Below, piece after piece: positions 48,113 through 59,650 of a DNA stretch of 64,000 bases. Each line of letters starts with the position of its first letter. Positions within the stretch are counted from its first letter, which is position 1. Source of the DNA: Taeniopygia guttata (Eukaryota; Chordata; Aves; Passeriformes; Estrildidae); contig NC_133026.1 in the NCBI RefSeq assembly GCF_048771995.1, positions 115,277,501 to 115,341,500 of the forward strand, written 5' to 3'. A program made the translations under genes and the position numbers. The notes under the pieces are model-generated. The model saw only the letters and a list, made by a program, of their open reading frames with translations. It did no database searches and was not told the origin of the DNA.

Positions 48113-49899
48113 TCAAAGTATATCTTCAAGACCATCTTTCTCTTCCCTGCCTACCTCCAAGTTGGTTTGAAATTTTAGATGCCTGTTTCAGCCCTTCCTC
48201 TCTCTGCATTTCCACACACTTTGTTTGGAGAACTTAAATTACAGTTCTTGCATGCATATGGAGTTGTGTGTTCCTGTCTGAGACAGCACCTCTTGCCAAT
48301 GCCTCCTGTTACCAACTGTGTGGGTAAGCAGGATGAAAAGGAAAGAGCTCAAGACTAGAGGGAAAAAATGAAAAGAATGAGTGAGTATTTGGGAAGGAGG
48401 TAATGACAGCACAGAGAAATCAGTACAGGTAGTAATGAGAAAAAGAAGTATAAGACATGTTTTTTACTGAGATGAGAGAGATGAGAGCTGAAGCATCTAG
48501 TAGAAAAAACTTGAAAGAAAATTGTAGAAATACCACAAGATTTTTAAGGAACAAAAACCAGTGTCACTAGAATCTTTCATAACCCATGATGGTGGGAATG
48601 TGGGAGGAAATACTTGAGGTGGACTGTACCCTAAAGCAGTGGTGTTCTTCACCGGCATTAATTCCTCATTTTCCTATGACCATCCAGTAAGCCTATTTTT
48701 GGCATTAAAAGGTGGTTTGGAAGCAGAAAGTTTGCTTGAAAAATGTACAAGCTTGTTAAATGTTCTTGGGGCATTTTTTCACTTTAATCAGTGAAAAGGT
48801 TAAACACAGACAGCTCAACCCTTAAATAAGCTAAGCAACCTATTACAGAGAGCTGAACTGCAGACGAATAGCTTGAAGAAAGGTAAGTGCTGAAACGAAA
48901 TAATTAGAGGAAAACCACATGATAACTCCAGTTATTTGATTAAAATCAGTAATTCAGACAGTTGTAGCAAGCCAAGTAACTTCTCTGTTAGCTTATTTCT
49001 GTTAAGTTTTTATCTGGTAAAAGTTAGTGTTCAAGTACCTTCCCATTAAGTAATTAGTTTGAGCCTTGACTGTGGTAATGAAACTTAACAGGCAGGCGTT
49101 TCCCCCTTGAAAACTGTTTGGATGAAATGAGTATTGTTCAAATCAACGAAAACTTAACCCCTCCCCACCCCCTGGGGAAAAAATGCAGATGTGCAAAACC
49201 CCTGCTCTTAAGCCTGAATACAGATTTGGTAGCTCTCCCGTGTCTTGCTTTTCCTTTCATGTCAGTAGGCAGAGAAGTGTTCGCCGAAGTGCAGTTATTT
49301 AAATGATTGGTTTGTTTTTATTTGTATAAAATGAATCAACAAAATTAATATAGTCAGAGAAAATGGAAATCGCTATGTACTTTAAAATCAACAGAAGTCA
49401 TCTTAGTAATTATTTTTCTGTGATTTGGAGCTAGCCTTATCATGGGAAGGCTGTAATACTTGTGGTTAACCAAATTACTGTTTTGTTGTTAGATATGTTG
49501 GAAGGAAAGTGAAGTTCTTTTGCTTTTAAGTTGAAATAAATTGCTGTGTTGATTCCAAGGCTTGTTATTTCTTTTTTTTGTATGGAAAACTGCAAATTAT
49601 TTTGGCTGTGAGATGAAGCTGGTGATTGACAATTAATCTGGTTTTGATTTAATAGCTGAAAACTAGACATGGTTATTAAGACTGTGTTAGCAGTGAGTTG
49701 CTGGCTTCAGTGGAGTTTGATAGATCCATAAGAATCACTGCAGCGTTGGGATGTTCAGTATGTGTGCTTGGTTTGTCAGGCACTCCTTTGAAATGCTTTT
49801 CACCAAAGGTTTTTGGAAGAGCCTGGTGTCCATGGGGTGAGAAGGCTGGTTCTGCTGTGGCAGAGCAATCCACCAAGGGGCAAATCAGGGCTCAGGAGT
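48113..49899 (+). other. CHD7: Intron 2, unique sequence
   Basis: I see no gene or recognised repeat here. Part of it (about 48330-48620) is purine-rich on the + strand. The segment after 49690 may belong to a diverged 5' part of the following CR1, but I cannot align it with confidence. Confidence 0.5.
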
Positions 49900-50376
49900 G
49901 GCTTGCCTGTTTTCACACTGGAGGCAGCTGTGTTTGGTTTGTGAGCTTGTGTTCTCCAATATGCTCATGAATGATCTGGAGAAGAGTGAAAAGTCAGATG
50001 GCAAAATTTGCTGCTGCTGTTGATATAATCAAAGCAGAGTACCAAATGCAGATGTGATGAAGAATCTATTAAGAACGAAATAAAATAATCAGAAATATAA
50101 TAGGAGAGTCAACTACGTGGCCACTAAGTTGTGTGAGTCAAGACATGGCCAGGGGAGGTTTAGATTGGATATTAGGAAAATTTTCATCACAGGAAGGATT
50201 ATCAAACATTGAAACAAACAAGGTATAAATTTGCCATCTGTGAAGGTATTTAAAAGATGTATAGATGTGGTGCCTAGAGACATGTGGACATGCTTTATTG
50301 GTGGACCTGACAGTGGTGGGTTTACAGTCAGACTTGATGATGTTAAAGGTCATTTCCAACCTAAATGACTTTATGG
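49900..50376 (+). mobile_element. CR1 LINE fragment with internal deletion
   Basis: The left part (about 49940-50035) carries the CR1 reverse-transcriptase phrase ATGAATGATCTGGAGAAG and the following GATGGCAAAATTTGC. The right part (from about 50145) starts GGGGAGGTTTAGATTGGATA and runs through the typical 3' UTR to TTCCAACCTAAATGACTTTA at about 50350-50376. The several hundred bases that normally lie between these parts are missing, replaced by about 100 bases of diverged sequence. The copy is in sense orientation to CHD7 and non-functional. Confidence 0.75.
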
Positions 50377-53300
50377 TTTTTTTGGTGCTTGAGCAGTGAA
50401 ATGGCAGGCAAAAACATCTTCTTAGGAGCAGGTCTTGGTGTTTGATGGCAGTCTGAAAATGAGCTATAACAGTTAAAGAAATAAATCAGTAGGAAATGTA
50501 ATGCAAGTAGTTGAGAACAAAACACAGATTATTACCTGTATGTATGGTATGCTGGTGAGGCAAGTGCTGTGAAATTGTGTCCTTTCCTCAGGCCTCAGAA
50601 AATACAGCAGTACTTGAAAAAGCATGGCAGGAGGGGGCTGAGGGGTGTTTTAGTAGGGGAAGGAAGGAGAGAGATGCTGAAAGCCTCTATCTAAATTGCT
50701 AGTGATACAGGTACACGAAGAGGATGAATGTTAAGTAAGGGTTGTTTGTCACCTATTTTTGTCTCCTTGAATTCTTTTTAGGTATTCAGCAAGGTGTCAA
50801 GTGGTGAGTTCAGAACGGCACATTAAGATGCTGATCTCTGAGATGTTTCACAGAAAACTGCACCATCGTTTGATAAACATAAAGGCACCACATTTGGCTC
50901 AGTAGATCTGTGCCATACTTAAGTGACTGAGAATTTGTTACTGGGTTGCATCTCCTATATGCATGTCTGGTTCTTGTCCTCTTCCACACACTTTATCAGA
51001 GGTGATATCAGGTTAGACAGGCCTTTGGAGGCCTAATGCTATGCAGTTGTTCTTACATATCGTTATTTTCAGAGAAGTTTTTTGGTGATAGAGGAAGTGT
51101 AGGAGTTTTCTTTGCCAAGAATAGGCTGTCCTGGGTGTGTTGTTACACACAACTTATTTACCCACAGCTACTGTGTGGGCTGAAGTTTCGAGTCATGTTC
51201 ATTAATCATGTTCCACAAATGCAATCTGCATTATTTATAGTCAAACACAAGAGTATTTAAATGACAAACAGGTATGATATAGCCTCCATGCCCGACTAAA
51301 TGGGAAAACTCAACAATGTGCAGTGGTAAAGGATTCTGGGTTGCATTTCTGGTGGAGAAGGAACTAATTTTGTGTGTGCTACCAGTTCACTGCCAGGTTT
51401 ATTCTGCTGGCCTTATTATCTGTGGGCATGTGACTTTGCTTTAAATCATAACTCATGGCTGTGTTTGGTATGAACACATTCTTTTGAAATTTCCTGCCCT
51501 CCCTTGCAGGGGAGGAGGCAGGGAAAGTCCTGCTGAGTCACCAGCTGGGTCATCCCTTTCACAGGCCCTTCCTGCAATGTCAAACTCTGTGTTGCTGCCT
51601 CGGTTTACTTTATACTTTGATATACCTGAATGGAAAGGGATGTTAATGAAAACTATAATCAGCTGTATTGGTTTGATGCAATATTCTAACCTGGCAGAAA
51701 GTAGAGGTTAGATCAGTTTCTGCTGGCACACTAAAATGAAGTTGATTCTCTCCTGGGTGTTTGTTTTAATGCCTAAGAGTAGTAAGAAGAGATTGACTCC
51801 TTACTGTCTTCACATGAATTACATTTCAGTGTTTCTTGTAAGTTTACATAGTAGCAAATGATGCCACTTTGAATAGTTAGGATTATTCTCATAAATAATA
51901 TTCAGAAGCAATTTCCCATATCTGCAGAGAGAGCTGCTGGCTTTTTAATCCCTCAAGTGTTTAACTTTTGGACTATTTTCCCATCAGTAAGTAGAACAAA
52001 TGAAATTTATTTTAAAAAACTCCTAGAAACACACTGGATAAATTTTGCTTTGATGCAGAGGCTATTTCATATGACTGCTGGCTGTTTTTTTGGGGTACTG
52101 TGTATGCTGCACGTTCAGCAAAGTCTCGTGGCTGCCTGCCCCTAGAAATTCTGGTTTCCTTTTTCAAGTATTCACAGACAGCAAAACAGTGTATGTTGGC
52201 AAGATTTTTGAAGTTGCCAGACTAAATGGAATTAAGAACCCAATTACACTGAACTTTAATTAGCTACAAGTGTATATTATTTTTATGTATAGATAAGCAT
52301 GAGAGAGTGTGTGTATTTATGTAATATATATGGAAAAAATGTAGGCAAAATAAGAGGTTGTTGATAGTAATGGGAGAAAAGCAGGGAAGAAAATCCATAG
52401 TATTCATATTAAAGTAAAGGTTCATAGCAGTATTTTTTTTCTTAAAAGCTTACAGGCTTCTGCTGTATTTTGTTGGGGTTCTGAATAATTATTGTATTTG
52501 AACAATGTAAACAATGTAATTAATTAAAATGTTCCAACTTTAAGAAAACCAGACTGTAAAATCTACCTTTGGTCAGAAGTGTTGAAGTTATTTCACCCCT
52601 GTGGAGTAGAATTTTCTGTTACACTGATAACTTGATCCATCTGTGAGTGAGTTTCCATGCAGATCTCTCAAAGGATATAATATTATGAAGTACTGTGTCC
52701 AACAAAAGTTCATATTCTAAAACTCCTCAGCTGCATTCCAGTTAATATTAACATATCCAAAGGCTTATTTATTCCTCACCCTTGAAAAGGCTATGTGTGC
52801 TTTTGTAAATAAAATGCTTGCAGTGATTTTTCAGTGAATAGGCCTTTGGGCCAAAGATTTGTCATTTTGAGGTGGTTTTGCCATGAACTTTTTGGTCTTT
52901 TTTGCTGTTGAGGAGGCACAAACTACTTCAAGAATACTTCTTCCCTCAGGTGCCATGATTTGACTGTGATGAAAATAATTTGTGCCATTAAATTATCTGC
53001 TCTGAAGTTTTGGGTAAAGCCAGTTTGTAGCATTAACATAAAAACACAAGTCCACATCAGCATAGTGAGTTGTAGGTTTAAGAGCTACCCAACTTGTTCT
53101 TCAGCATGGGTATTTTGAAAGTTTCTGTGAAATGTTGGTGACCTGAATGTATTGTTTCCTGAAGTCATTAGCATTTTCTGAAGAATCACCCAACCAGAAA
53201 AGTTTTTAAATTTATGCTGCTTGTTTAGTACTTAATCAGTATATCTGCTGCTGATGGTCACTTCCAGTGGGACTTGACAACTATCTCACTTTCCCATGGC

Positions 53301-55914
53301 TGAAGATGTTGTCCTACTTTATATTTATTTGAACAAATTTAAATCTGTTGTTTCAGAGAAGCTTTTTTTCATGACTGAAAGCTGATAGTCTAATAAAAAC
53401 CCTCATATCTATGTCATCATTGACCTACAGACACAAGTATGGAAAATCAGGGCAAATGAAAGGAAAATGCTTGATTTTTAAAAATTATTTTTCATTTCAT
53501 TAAATATAGTGTCATTCTTAAAAAGGAACAAGTTGCAGATAAAGAAATAATTTCCTACTTTTTTGCTCTGAATCCTTCTTCTGGAATTCTGTCCTGCTCT
53601 TTCTTACGGAATTTGAGGTATCCATTTATTTTAAGCTATCCTGTCCTTGCTTGTATCTTGAATGCAAGTGTCACTAATTTGCATAAGTGTTCTTTTTTTC
53701 CTCTGTGGGGTAAATTGACACTGTGGAGTGTCAATTCCCACTATGATGAGACACCATCACTTTGAAATGTAATTTGTAACTTTCATCTGTAGAAGTTGTT
53801 TTCTCTCTCTGTTCAATAAGCCAGTGCTTTTCACTTTTGAATTCTCAAATTTCAGTTCTTTTAACTGTATGATGATACATGTATTTTACTGGTGATAATG
53901 TAGTCTAGATTTGGGAGACAAAAACGATACAAGACATTTGTTTGGTTTTTTTTTAGAGATGCTATCTGTCAATATTTATAGATTTCTCAAGACTTGTAAA
54001 TAGTGGTAGCTAAAGAGTAAGGTTTGACACCCTTGAGTGGTTAAAGCATGTTTGTACATCTATTATTTTTAAATATTCTCAAGTTTGGCAGTGTAGTTTA
54101 AAGATGGTGAAACTACTTGGGAGCTGGTAGGAGCAGAGTAGGAAGTGTGGGTAGGAAGCAATGATGAGGCAAGGGGCAGGGGAAGGCTGAGCTGATCTGA
54201 CAGAGCAGTACTGAACCGTAGGTGCAGAGAGGAAATGGCCAACTTCTATATTAAAATGGGAACAGAGAAGTTTAGGGCGTCACTCCACCTCTCTCTGCTT
54301 GAGTTACCTGCCTCTTGAGCCCTTGCCAGAGGCAGCCATTTGCTACAGTGGTGCCTGTTACTGCTCTTCACACTGCTTCAGGGTGTACCTTTGTGTCCCC
54401 CTGCTGTGGGCAAGTAGCCCACTGACAGGTCCAGCAAAGCTGTATGAATTCATTGACTCCCAATATCTAATCTGCTTTAGGAAAAAAACCCACAAAACGT
54501 GCAGATGAAGGTGGCTGTGGTGTGGGATACAGAACCTTTGCTGCTTCCTTTCATCAACCTGCCTGATCATTTGATGAACAGCTTATCTGGCCAGGTCATG
54601 TTCCTGGCAGCTCTCCATTGTGTGACCACAAAATCATCCAAGTTGGTGTTGTAGGAGTGGGAATGCTTGCTGAGGCTGAAAGGGGACTGTCTTCCTCTGG
54701 CAGTGAGCTTTCAGGCCTCCTTATACAGCTTGTATTTTTGTAATAGCACCTACCCTCAGTAACCAGCCCTTGAGTCCTTCCTCAAATTTTGCTAAATTAA
54801 AACTTCCTTTAGAAGTCTTAGAAGACTTTTTCTTTATTGAAGTGACAAACACGCCACATCGCAGCATCTCCCAACTTATCTCTTACTCCACACAAATATT
54901 GACTGATTTGATTTCAGGAGTGTTTTCTTTTTTAGAAAAGTGGGGCTGTTTTCCAACTAAAGTATTTGCAACTGTTTTATTATTGAAGAGGTGAAAGAAT
55001 ATCCCCTTTCTACCAAAGAGCTTGGCACAATTTCATTTGGTGTGTGTCATATTGAGGATGCTTCCAGTGTGTTAGTGAATTGTCTTCTTTGAGTAATGAA
55101 TGGGATTTTTTTTCTTTTCTTTTTTTTTTTCCTCAGCATAGAGAATTGTTTAAAAGCATAGCAAATTAGAAATAAAACTCAGATTAATTTTTTTAGTCAT
55201 CTTTGAGGAAACAAAACTGAGAAACAGGATGACTAAGTGATCTAAGTGTATGTTTGCTCTTTCCAGAGTTTACAAATCGTTCTTTTTTATTTTACTGTAC
55301 CTTATACATTACCTACTTAGAATTTTCTCTGTTCCTGGCAAGATTGGTGTAGCCAACAATAGTGTTGCCTCTGTTTATGAAGAGGAACATAGAGATGATG
55401 GCCTTCAATTTTGCTGTTTATTCAAAAACAAAATTCATAAAACCCTCAATTTAAATTCCTACTCAGGTGTCTGTTACTCTAAAATGTGCCACCTCTTTGC
55501 TCGTTGTCACTCCTTCCAGTATTACTCTTGCTTTAGAGTGCAGCTCAAGAAGACAAAGACGACCAGTCTTAACAGTTAAAAGCAGAAAATCCCACTTCTT
55601 GTGTAGGAATTTGGTAGTTGTGGAGGTTAATGTGAGAGTCGTGCAGTTATACAAGATGTGAAAGAAAAAAAGTGGATCTCTCTGGTTTTTCACTGTTGGA
55701 CTGGGAGGAATCTTTGTTCCTTTGCTTTTGTTATTCCTCAGCATCGAGGATTGGGATGCAGCTCTTTCCCGTACTCCTCCTCAGTGATTTTACTGTATTA
55801 GCCAAGCTTAGGAGACAGCAGCTCTTGTGTTAGGCTGAGTAAGCACAAATATTGAGAACTTCTGAGAATGGGTTCATATTGCATGAGTTGCTGCTGTAGA
55901 GATTAAATGTTAAG
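50377..55914 (+). other. CHD7: Intron 2, AT-rich unique sequence
   Basis: There is no supported gene. The stretch has T-rich tracts (such as about 55109-55131) and many AT-rich segments. I recognise no interspersed repeat. Open frames are under 110 codons and lack domains. Confidence 0.55.
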
Positions 55915-55915
55915 A

Positions 55916-56270
55916 AATCACAGGCTGATAGAATGACTTGCATTGGAAGTGACCTTAAAGAGGATCTAGTTCCAACCACCCCACCACGAGCAGGGATGCT
56001 GTAGTGGGTTGACCCTGGGTGGATACCACCCACTGGATCAGGTTCCTCAGGTCCCCATCCAACCTGGCCTTGAATGTTTCTGTGGGCATTCACAAGTTCT
56101 CTGTGCAAAAAAGTTCTCTGTCCTGTTCTTGAGGAAGGAATTTCTTCTTAACATCTAATCTAAATCCTCTCTTTTAGTTAAAACTATTCCTCTTTGTCCT
56201 GTCCCTATCTGCCTGTCTAAAAAGTTGCTCTTCTGCTTTTTTTATAAGCCCCCTTTACATACCGAAAGTC
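55916..56270 (-). mobile_element. CR1 LINE 3' end, minus strand
   Basis: The + strand reads as the reverse complement of a CR1 3' UTR: a GATAGAATGACTTGCATTGG opening, then GTGACCTTAAAGAGGATC, CCCCATCCAACCTGGCCTTG, AATTTCTTCTTAACATCTAA and TCCTCTTTGTCCTGTCCCTA. The element is therefore antisense to CHD7 and truncated at about 56270. A short stretch at 55999-56028 does not belong to CR1 and resembles an LTR end. Confidence 0.85.
55999..56028 (+). mobile_element. LTR-like fragment inserted in CR1
   Basis: The stretch beginning TGTAGTGGGTTGACCCTGG interrupts the expected CR1 sequence between GGGATG and CCACTGGATCAGG. It resembles the first bases of a common avian endogenous-retrovirus LTR that opens TGT(A/G)GTGGGTTGACC. 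Only about 30 bases remain, with no gag, pol or env. The family assignment is from memory and tentative. Confidence 0.35.
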
Positions 56271-58639
56271 CACAATCTTAACTTTCTAAAGTCATGATTT
56301 CTAAATCTTTGCAGGTTTCTATGGCATAGTATTAACCTTTTAATTTTGGAAAATTGCAAGTATTTGTCTTCATGAATGCAACACTTATTCTTCAGTATGC
56401 AAACCCAAATGTACCACTGATACATTGCTATAACACTGTAGAAGTGCCAAACTTTTATTTAGGCTTCAACTTCATTTTTTAAATATTTATCTCAAAATAT
56501 AAATTTGTTTGTATTTTCTTAAATGTAATATCTTGTTATTTTAGTCATAGAGGAAATTTTTATGTTATACACGAGATCCCAAAAGGAATGTATACCCACT
56601 TAGAGCAGACTTTTCTTATAACAGACTGAATAATTTAACTGGTTGAATCAGAAAAAAATAGTCCATGTTAATTGTGCTAGTTAAATTGTACTTTGTTATG
56701 TCTCTGTAACTCCCACAAACAAAATAACATGACCAGAGTGACTGAGAAGTTAATAGTTCCACAGATTTTTGGATGTAATTTTCCTGGAAGAGAAGAGAGG
56801 GCTCACAACAAGCTTCATAACAAAGTTTCTAATGTCTAGCAGTCAGTATAACCTCTTGTTTTTTCCACTCTGCTTTTACATCTACTTTCTCTCCAGATGG
56901 CCCTCCATCCACTTGCATTCTGGTACTTCATATCTCTTTTGGCCCTGCAAGATGCTGATAAGTGTGATAATACTGTAATTTTCCTTACATGTGAGCACTG
57001 GATGATATGAAGTCCTTAATTTTATTTTTGGAAGAAATCTTTCTGTACCAGCCAATTGTTGCTAAATATAGTGGGAGGCTTATAATATACAGTGCGTGTT
57101 TGAATTTAAAGCAACACCATACCTGAAAAAGTTGACATCACAGTTTACTTGTACAACTGTGTAATACAGAGTCATCAAAACCAGTCTAAAACTTTGGGCA
57201 TTGCAGTTGTTATTTGTATCTGTTTGTTAATAGGATCTTGCTGATGTCTACTGGGGCAAACATTGTCAGAGATGGACATTGGGACACATGCCTGCAATAC
57301 TGGAAGTCTGCTTGGTTGTCTTTCTCTCTGCAGGCCTCCTTTGAAATACTTCAGGAAAATTTGTTGAAAACCAAATAATGCTGTAGCTAGGGTATTAGAC
57401 TGGGATTGGGGGAATTTTTGCTGACTGACACAGGTTGGTTGGTTGGTGTCAGTATTGTCAGTGATCCTGTTGGATGTGCTTAAGGTGCTCTGCAGCAGTG
57501 GTGAATTTCTGCAGTTCCCTGCTGCTCTGTACAGCAACACCCAGAAATGTAACTCAAAAACTGTTGTGGCAGCCAGGGGTAAGTTAAAAGTGTTGCTTTA
57601 GACACAGCTCTGCAGCTGTGATATAACATTGCAATATAACCTCAAATCTAGACCTGGTATTGCTGTAGGCATGTCTGATTTAAGATCTGCCTATAGGGAT
57701 TTTTGTATTTTACTATAGGTTGTGTAAAGAATGTCTGGAGTAAGAATACTAAAGATATTTGCACTGAAGATAAGGTGTTTCATAGAAGAACGTTAATCAA
57801 ACTGGTTGGAGATTCTAAATTAAGAGTTACCTCAGTTGGTGTTGCTAAATGAAGTAGGTATTTGTCCACAGAAAAGGAAGTGTGGGATTTTTGGTGAGGT
57901 TTTTTTGTTGTTGTTTTGTTTTTGTTTTGTTTTGGTTTTGTGTGCAGGTTTTGGGGAGTTTTCTTTGTTTTGAGTTTTTTGTTTGGTTTCTTTTTGTGCT
58001 TTATTTTCCATGTTCCCCTCCTCCCTTCCAGTTCTAATGACACATTCTGATTTAATTATCAGTTTAATTCAGTTACTAGAGGAGCTGGGAAAAGGCCTAC
58101 CTTTGACATGCCATAGCTAACACATTCAAAGACTGCTTTCATTTGTTGCTGTAACTATAGAGTTTGAGAAGTATCTTGGACTTTCTGACATAAGTGGATC
58201 TTAGCAGCAAATATAACATCAATGGATTTTTAGCAAGTCTGTGATTTCAAGCCCAGTTTGTCATATTGAAGCTAGTAAAATAGTGCATATGTAGAACTGC
58301 TGTCTTCCTACCCATAAAGAAAACCAGAGTTGATTACTGCTGATTACTTCTGGTTCTGTATCACGTGTGTATCTGTTAATATTTCTTTAAGTTGGTATTT
58401 CCAAACCATGGTGTGTATACCTCTGAAGTCCCTTGCAGACTATTTTTATGTGGCCTGAGAAAGTCGATTAACGAGAGCAGGCTTATATGATAAGCAGCAA
58501 TTTGCATATGGGAAATTTATTAGGAGAATTATGTGTATACTACTAGAAGCTTGCAGATCTTGACAACAGGGGAAAAAAAAGGGAGAAGAGGGAAATTTGA
58601 CAGAACAGAATTCTATGGTGTAACATAAATCTCACTTCT
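56271..58639 (+). other. CHD7: Intron 2, unique sequence with a T/G tract
   Basis: There is no gene and no recognised interspersed repeat. A long T/G simple repeat lies at 57900-57997. Open frames on the minus strand across that tract are Lys- and Thr-rich artefacts of the A/C complement. Confidence 0.55.
57900..57997 (+). repeat. T/G-rich simple repeat
   Basis: About 100 bases are mostly T and G, in TTTTG, TTG and TTTGG units, much like the tract at 15119-15198. It is low-complexity sequence. Confidence 0.9.
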
Positions 58640-59650
58640 GATGGGATCTGCTCAGACTGGTGTCTGAAATGACAGCGACTGCACCTCAATGTAAAGCAAA
58701 CTGCAGAGACCACCTGTCGCAGAGCTGTGACCAGTACTTCTCAATGCATCAGTGACTTTGACAGGGAGATCAAGTGCACCCTCACCAAGTTTGTAGATGA
58801 CAAACTGGTTGGGTGTGGAGGTTGACTTACCTGAGGTCTGGGATGCCATCCAGAGAGAGCTGGACAAGCCGGAGGAGTGGGTCTGTGTGAACCTCATGAG
58901 GTTCAGCAAGTCCAAGTGCAAGCTGTTACACTTCCATCAGGGTACCAATTACAGACTGGGGGTTGAAGGGATTGAGAGCAGCCCTGCTGAGAAGCACTTG
59001 AAGGTGCTGTTGGATGAAAGACTGCACGTGACCTGCCAAAATGTGCTGGTACCACAGAAAGCCAATTGTATCCTGGGCTGCACCAAAAGCAGTGAGGCCA
59101 GCAGGTCAAGGGAGGTGATTCTGTCGTTCTGCTCTGCTCTTGTGAGACCCCACCTGGAGTGCAGCATCCAGCTCCGGGGTCCTGCATAGATCTCTTGGAG
59201 TGGCTTCAGAGAAGAACACAAAGATCATCGGAGGTCTGGAATTCCTCTCCTGTGAGGAAAAGCTGAGAGAGTTGGGGTTGTTCAGCCCAGAGAAGAGAAG
59301 GCTCTATAGAGATGCTGTTGCAGTCCTTCAATACGTAAGGAGGGGCTTATAAGAAAGATGGGTACAGACCTTTTAGCAGGTCTTGTGATAGGACAAGGGG
59401 TAATTTTAAACTGAAAGATGACTGGTCTAGATTAGATATGAGAAAGACTTTTTTTTTTTTTTTTGTGGTAAGGTGATGAAGCAACGTAACAGGTTCCCCA
59501 GAGAGGTGGTAGATGCCCTATCCCTGGAAATGTTCAATGTCAGGTTGAATAGGCAACCTGAGAGAATTGAAGGTGTCCCTGCTTACTGCAAGGGGATTGG
59601 ACGAGGTTGCCTTTAAAGTCTTTTCTGACCCAAGCCATTCTATTATCTCT
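58640..59650 (+). mobile_element. CR1 LINE, about 1 kb 3' portion
   Basis: This is the longest recognisable CR1 copy. It runs from the C-terminal reverse-transcriptase region (CACCCTCACCAAGTTTGTAG at about 58770) through the phrase GTGAGACCCCACCTGGAGTG (about 59140), TTGGGGTTGTTCAGCCCAGA (about 59270) and the 3' UTR to CCCAAGCCATTCTATTATCT at about 59630-59649. It is in sense orientation to CHD7, 5'-truncated, with a T16 run at 59449-59464 that interrupts the usual AAATTTCTTCAC-type segment. The left boundary is uncertain by some tens of bases. Confidence 0.9.
58797..59189 (+). pseudogene. CR1 ORF2 C-terminal remnant (130 codons)
   Basis: This open stretch lies within the CR1 copy and corresponds to the C-terminal end of the CR1 reverse-transcriptase polyprotein (ORF2p). 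Recognisable pieces are MRFSKSKCKLLHFHQG (usual form MRFNKAKCKVLHLG-like), [18 protein letters not shown] and CSIQL. The catalytic reverse-transcriptase core and the endonuclease domain are absent through 5' truncation, and a frameshift relative to the upstream CR1 sequence occurs near 58800. The first Met is not a genuine start. It is a fossil, not a host gene. Confidence 0.85.

Noticed and set aside
47787..48116. Frames of 109 codons (minus) and 92 codons (plus) in the intron 2 GC-rich patch
   Set aside because: They overlap antiparallel with no domains; more likely a regulatory segment.
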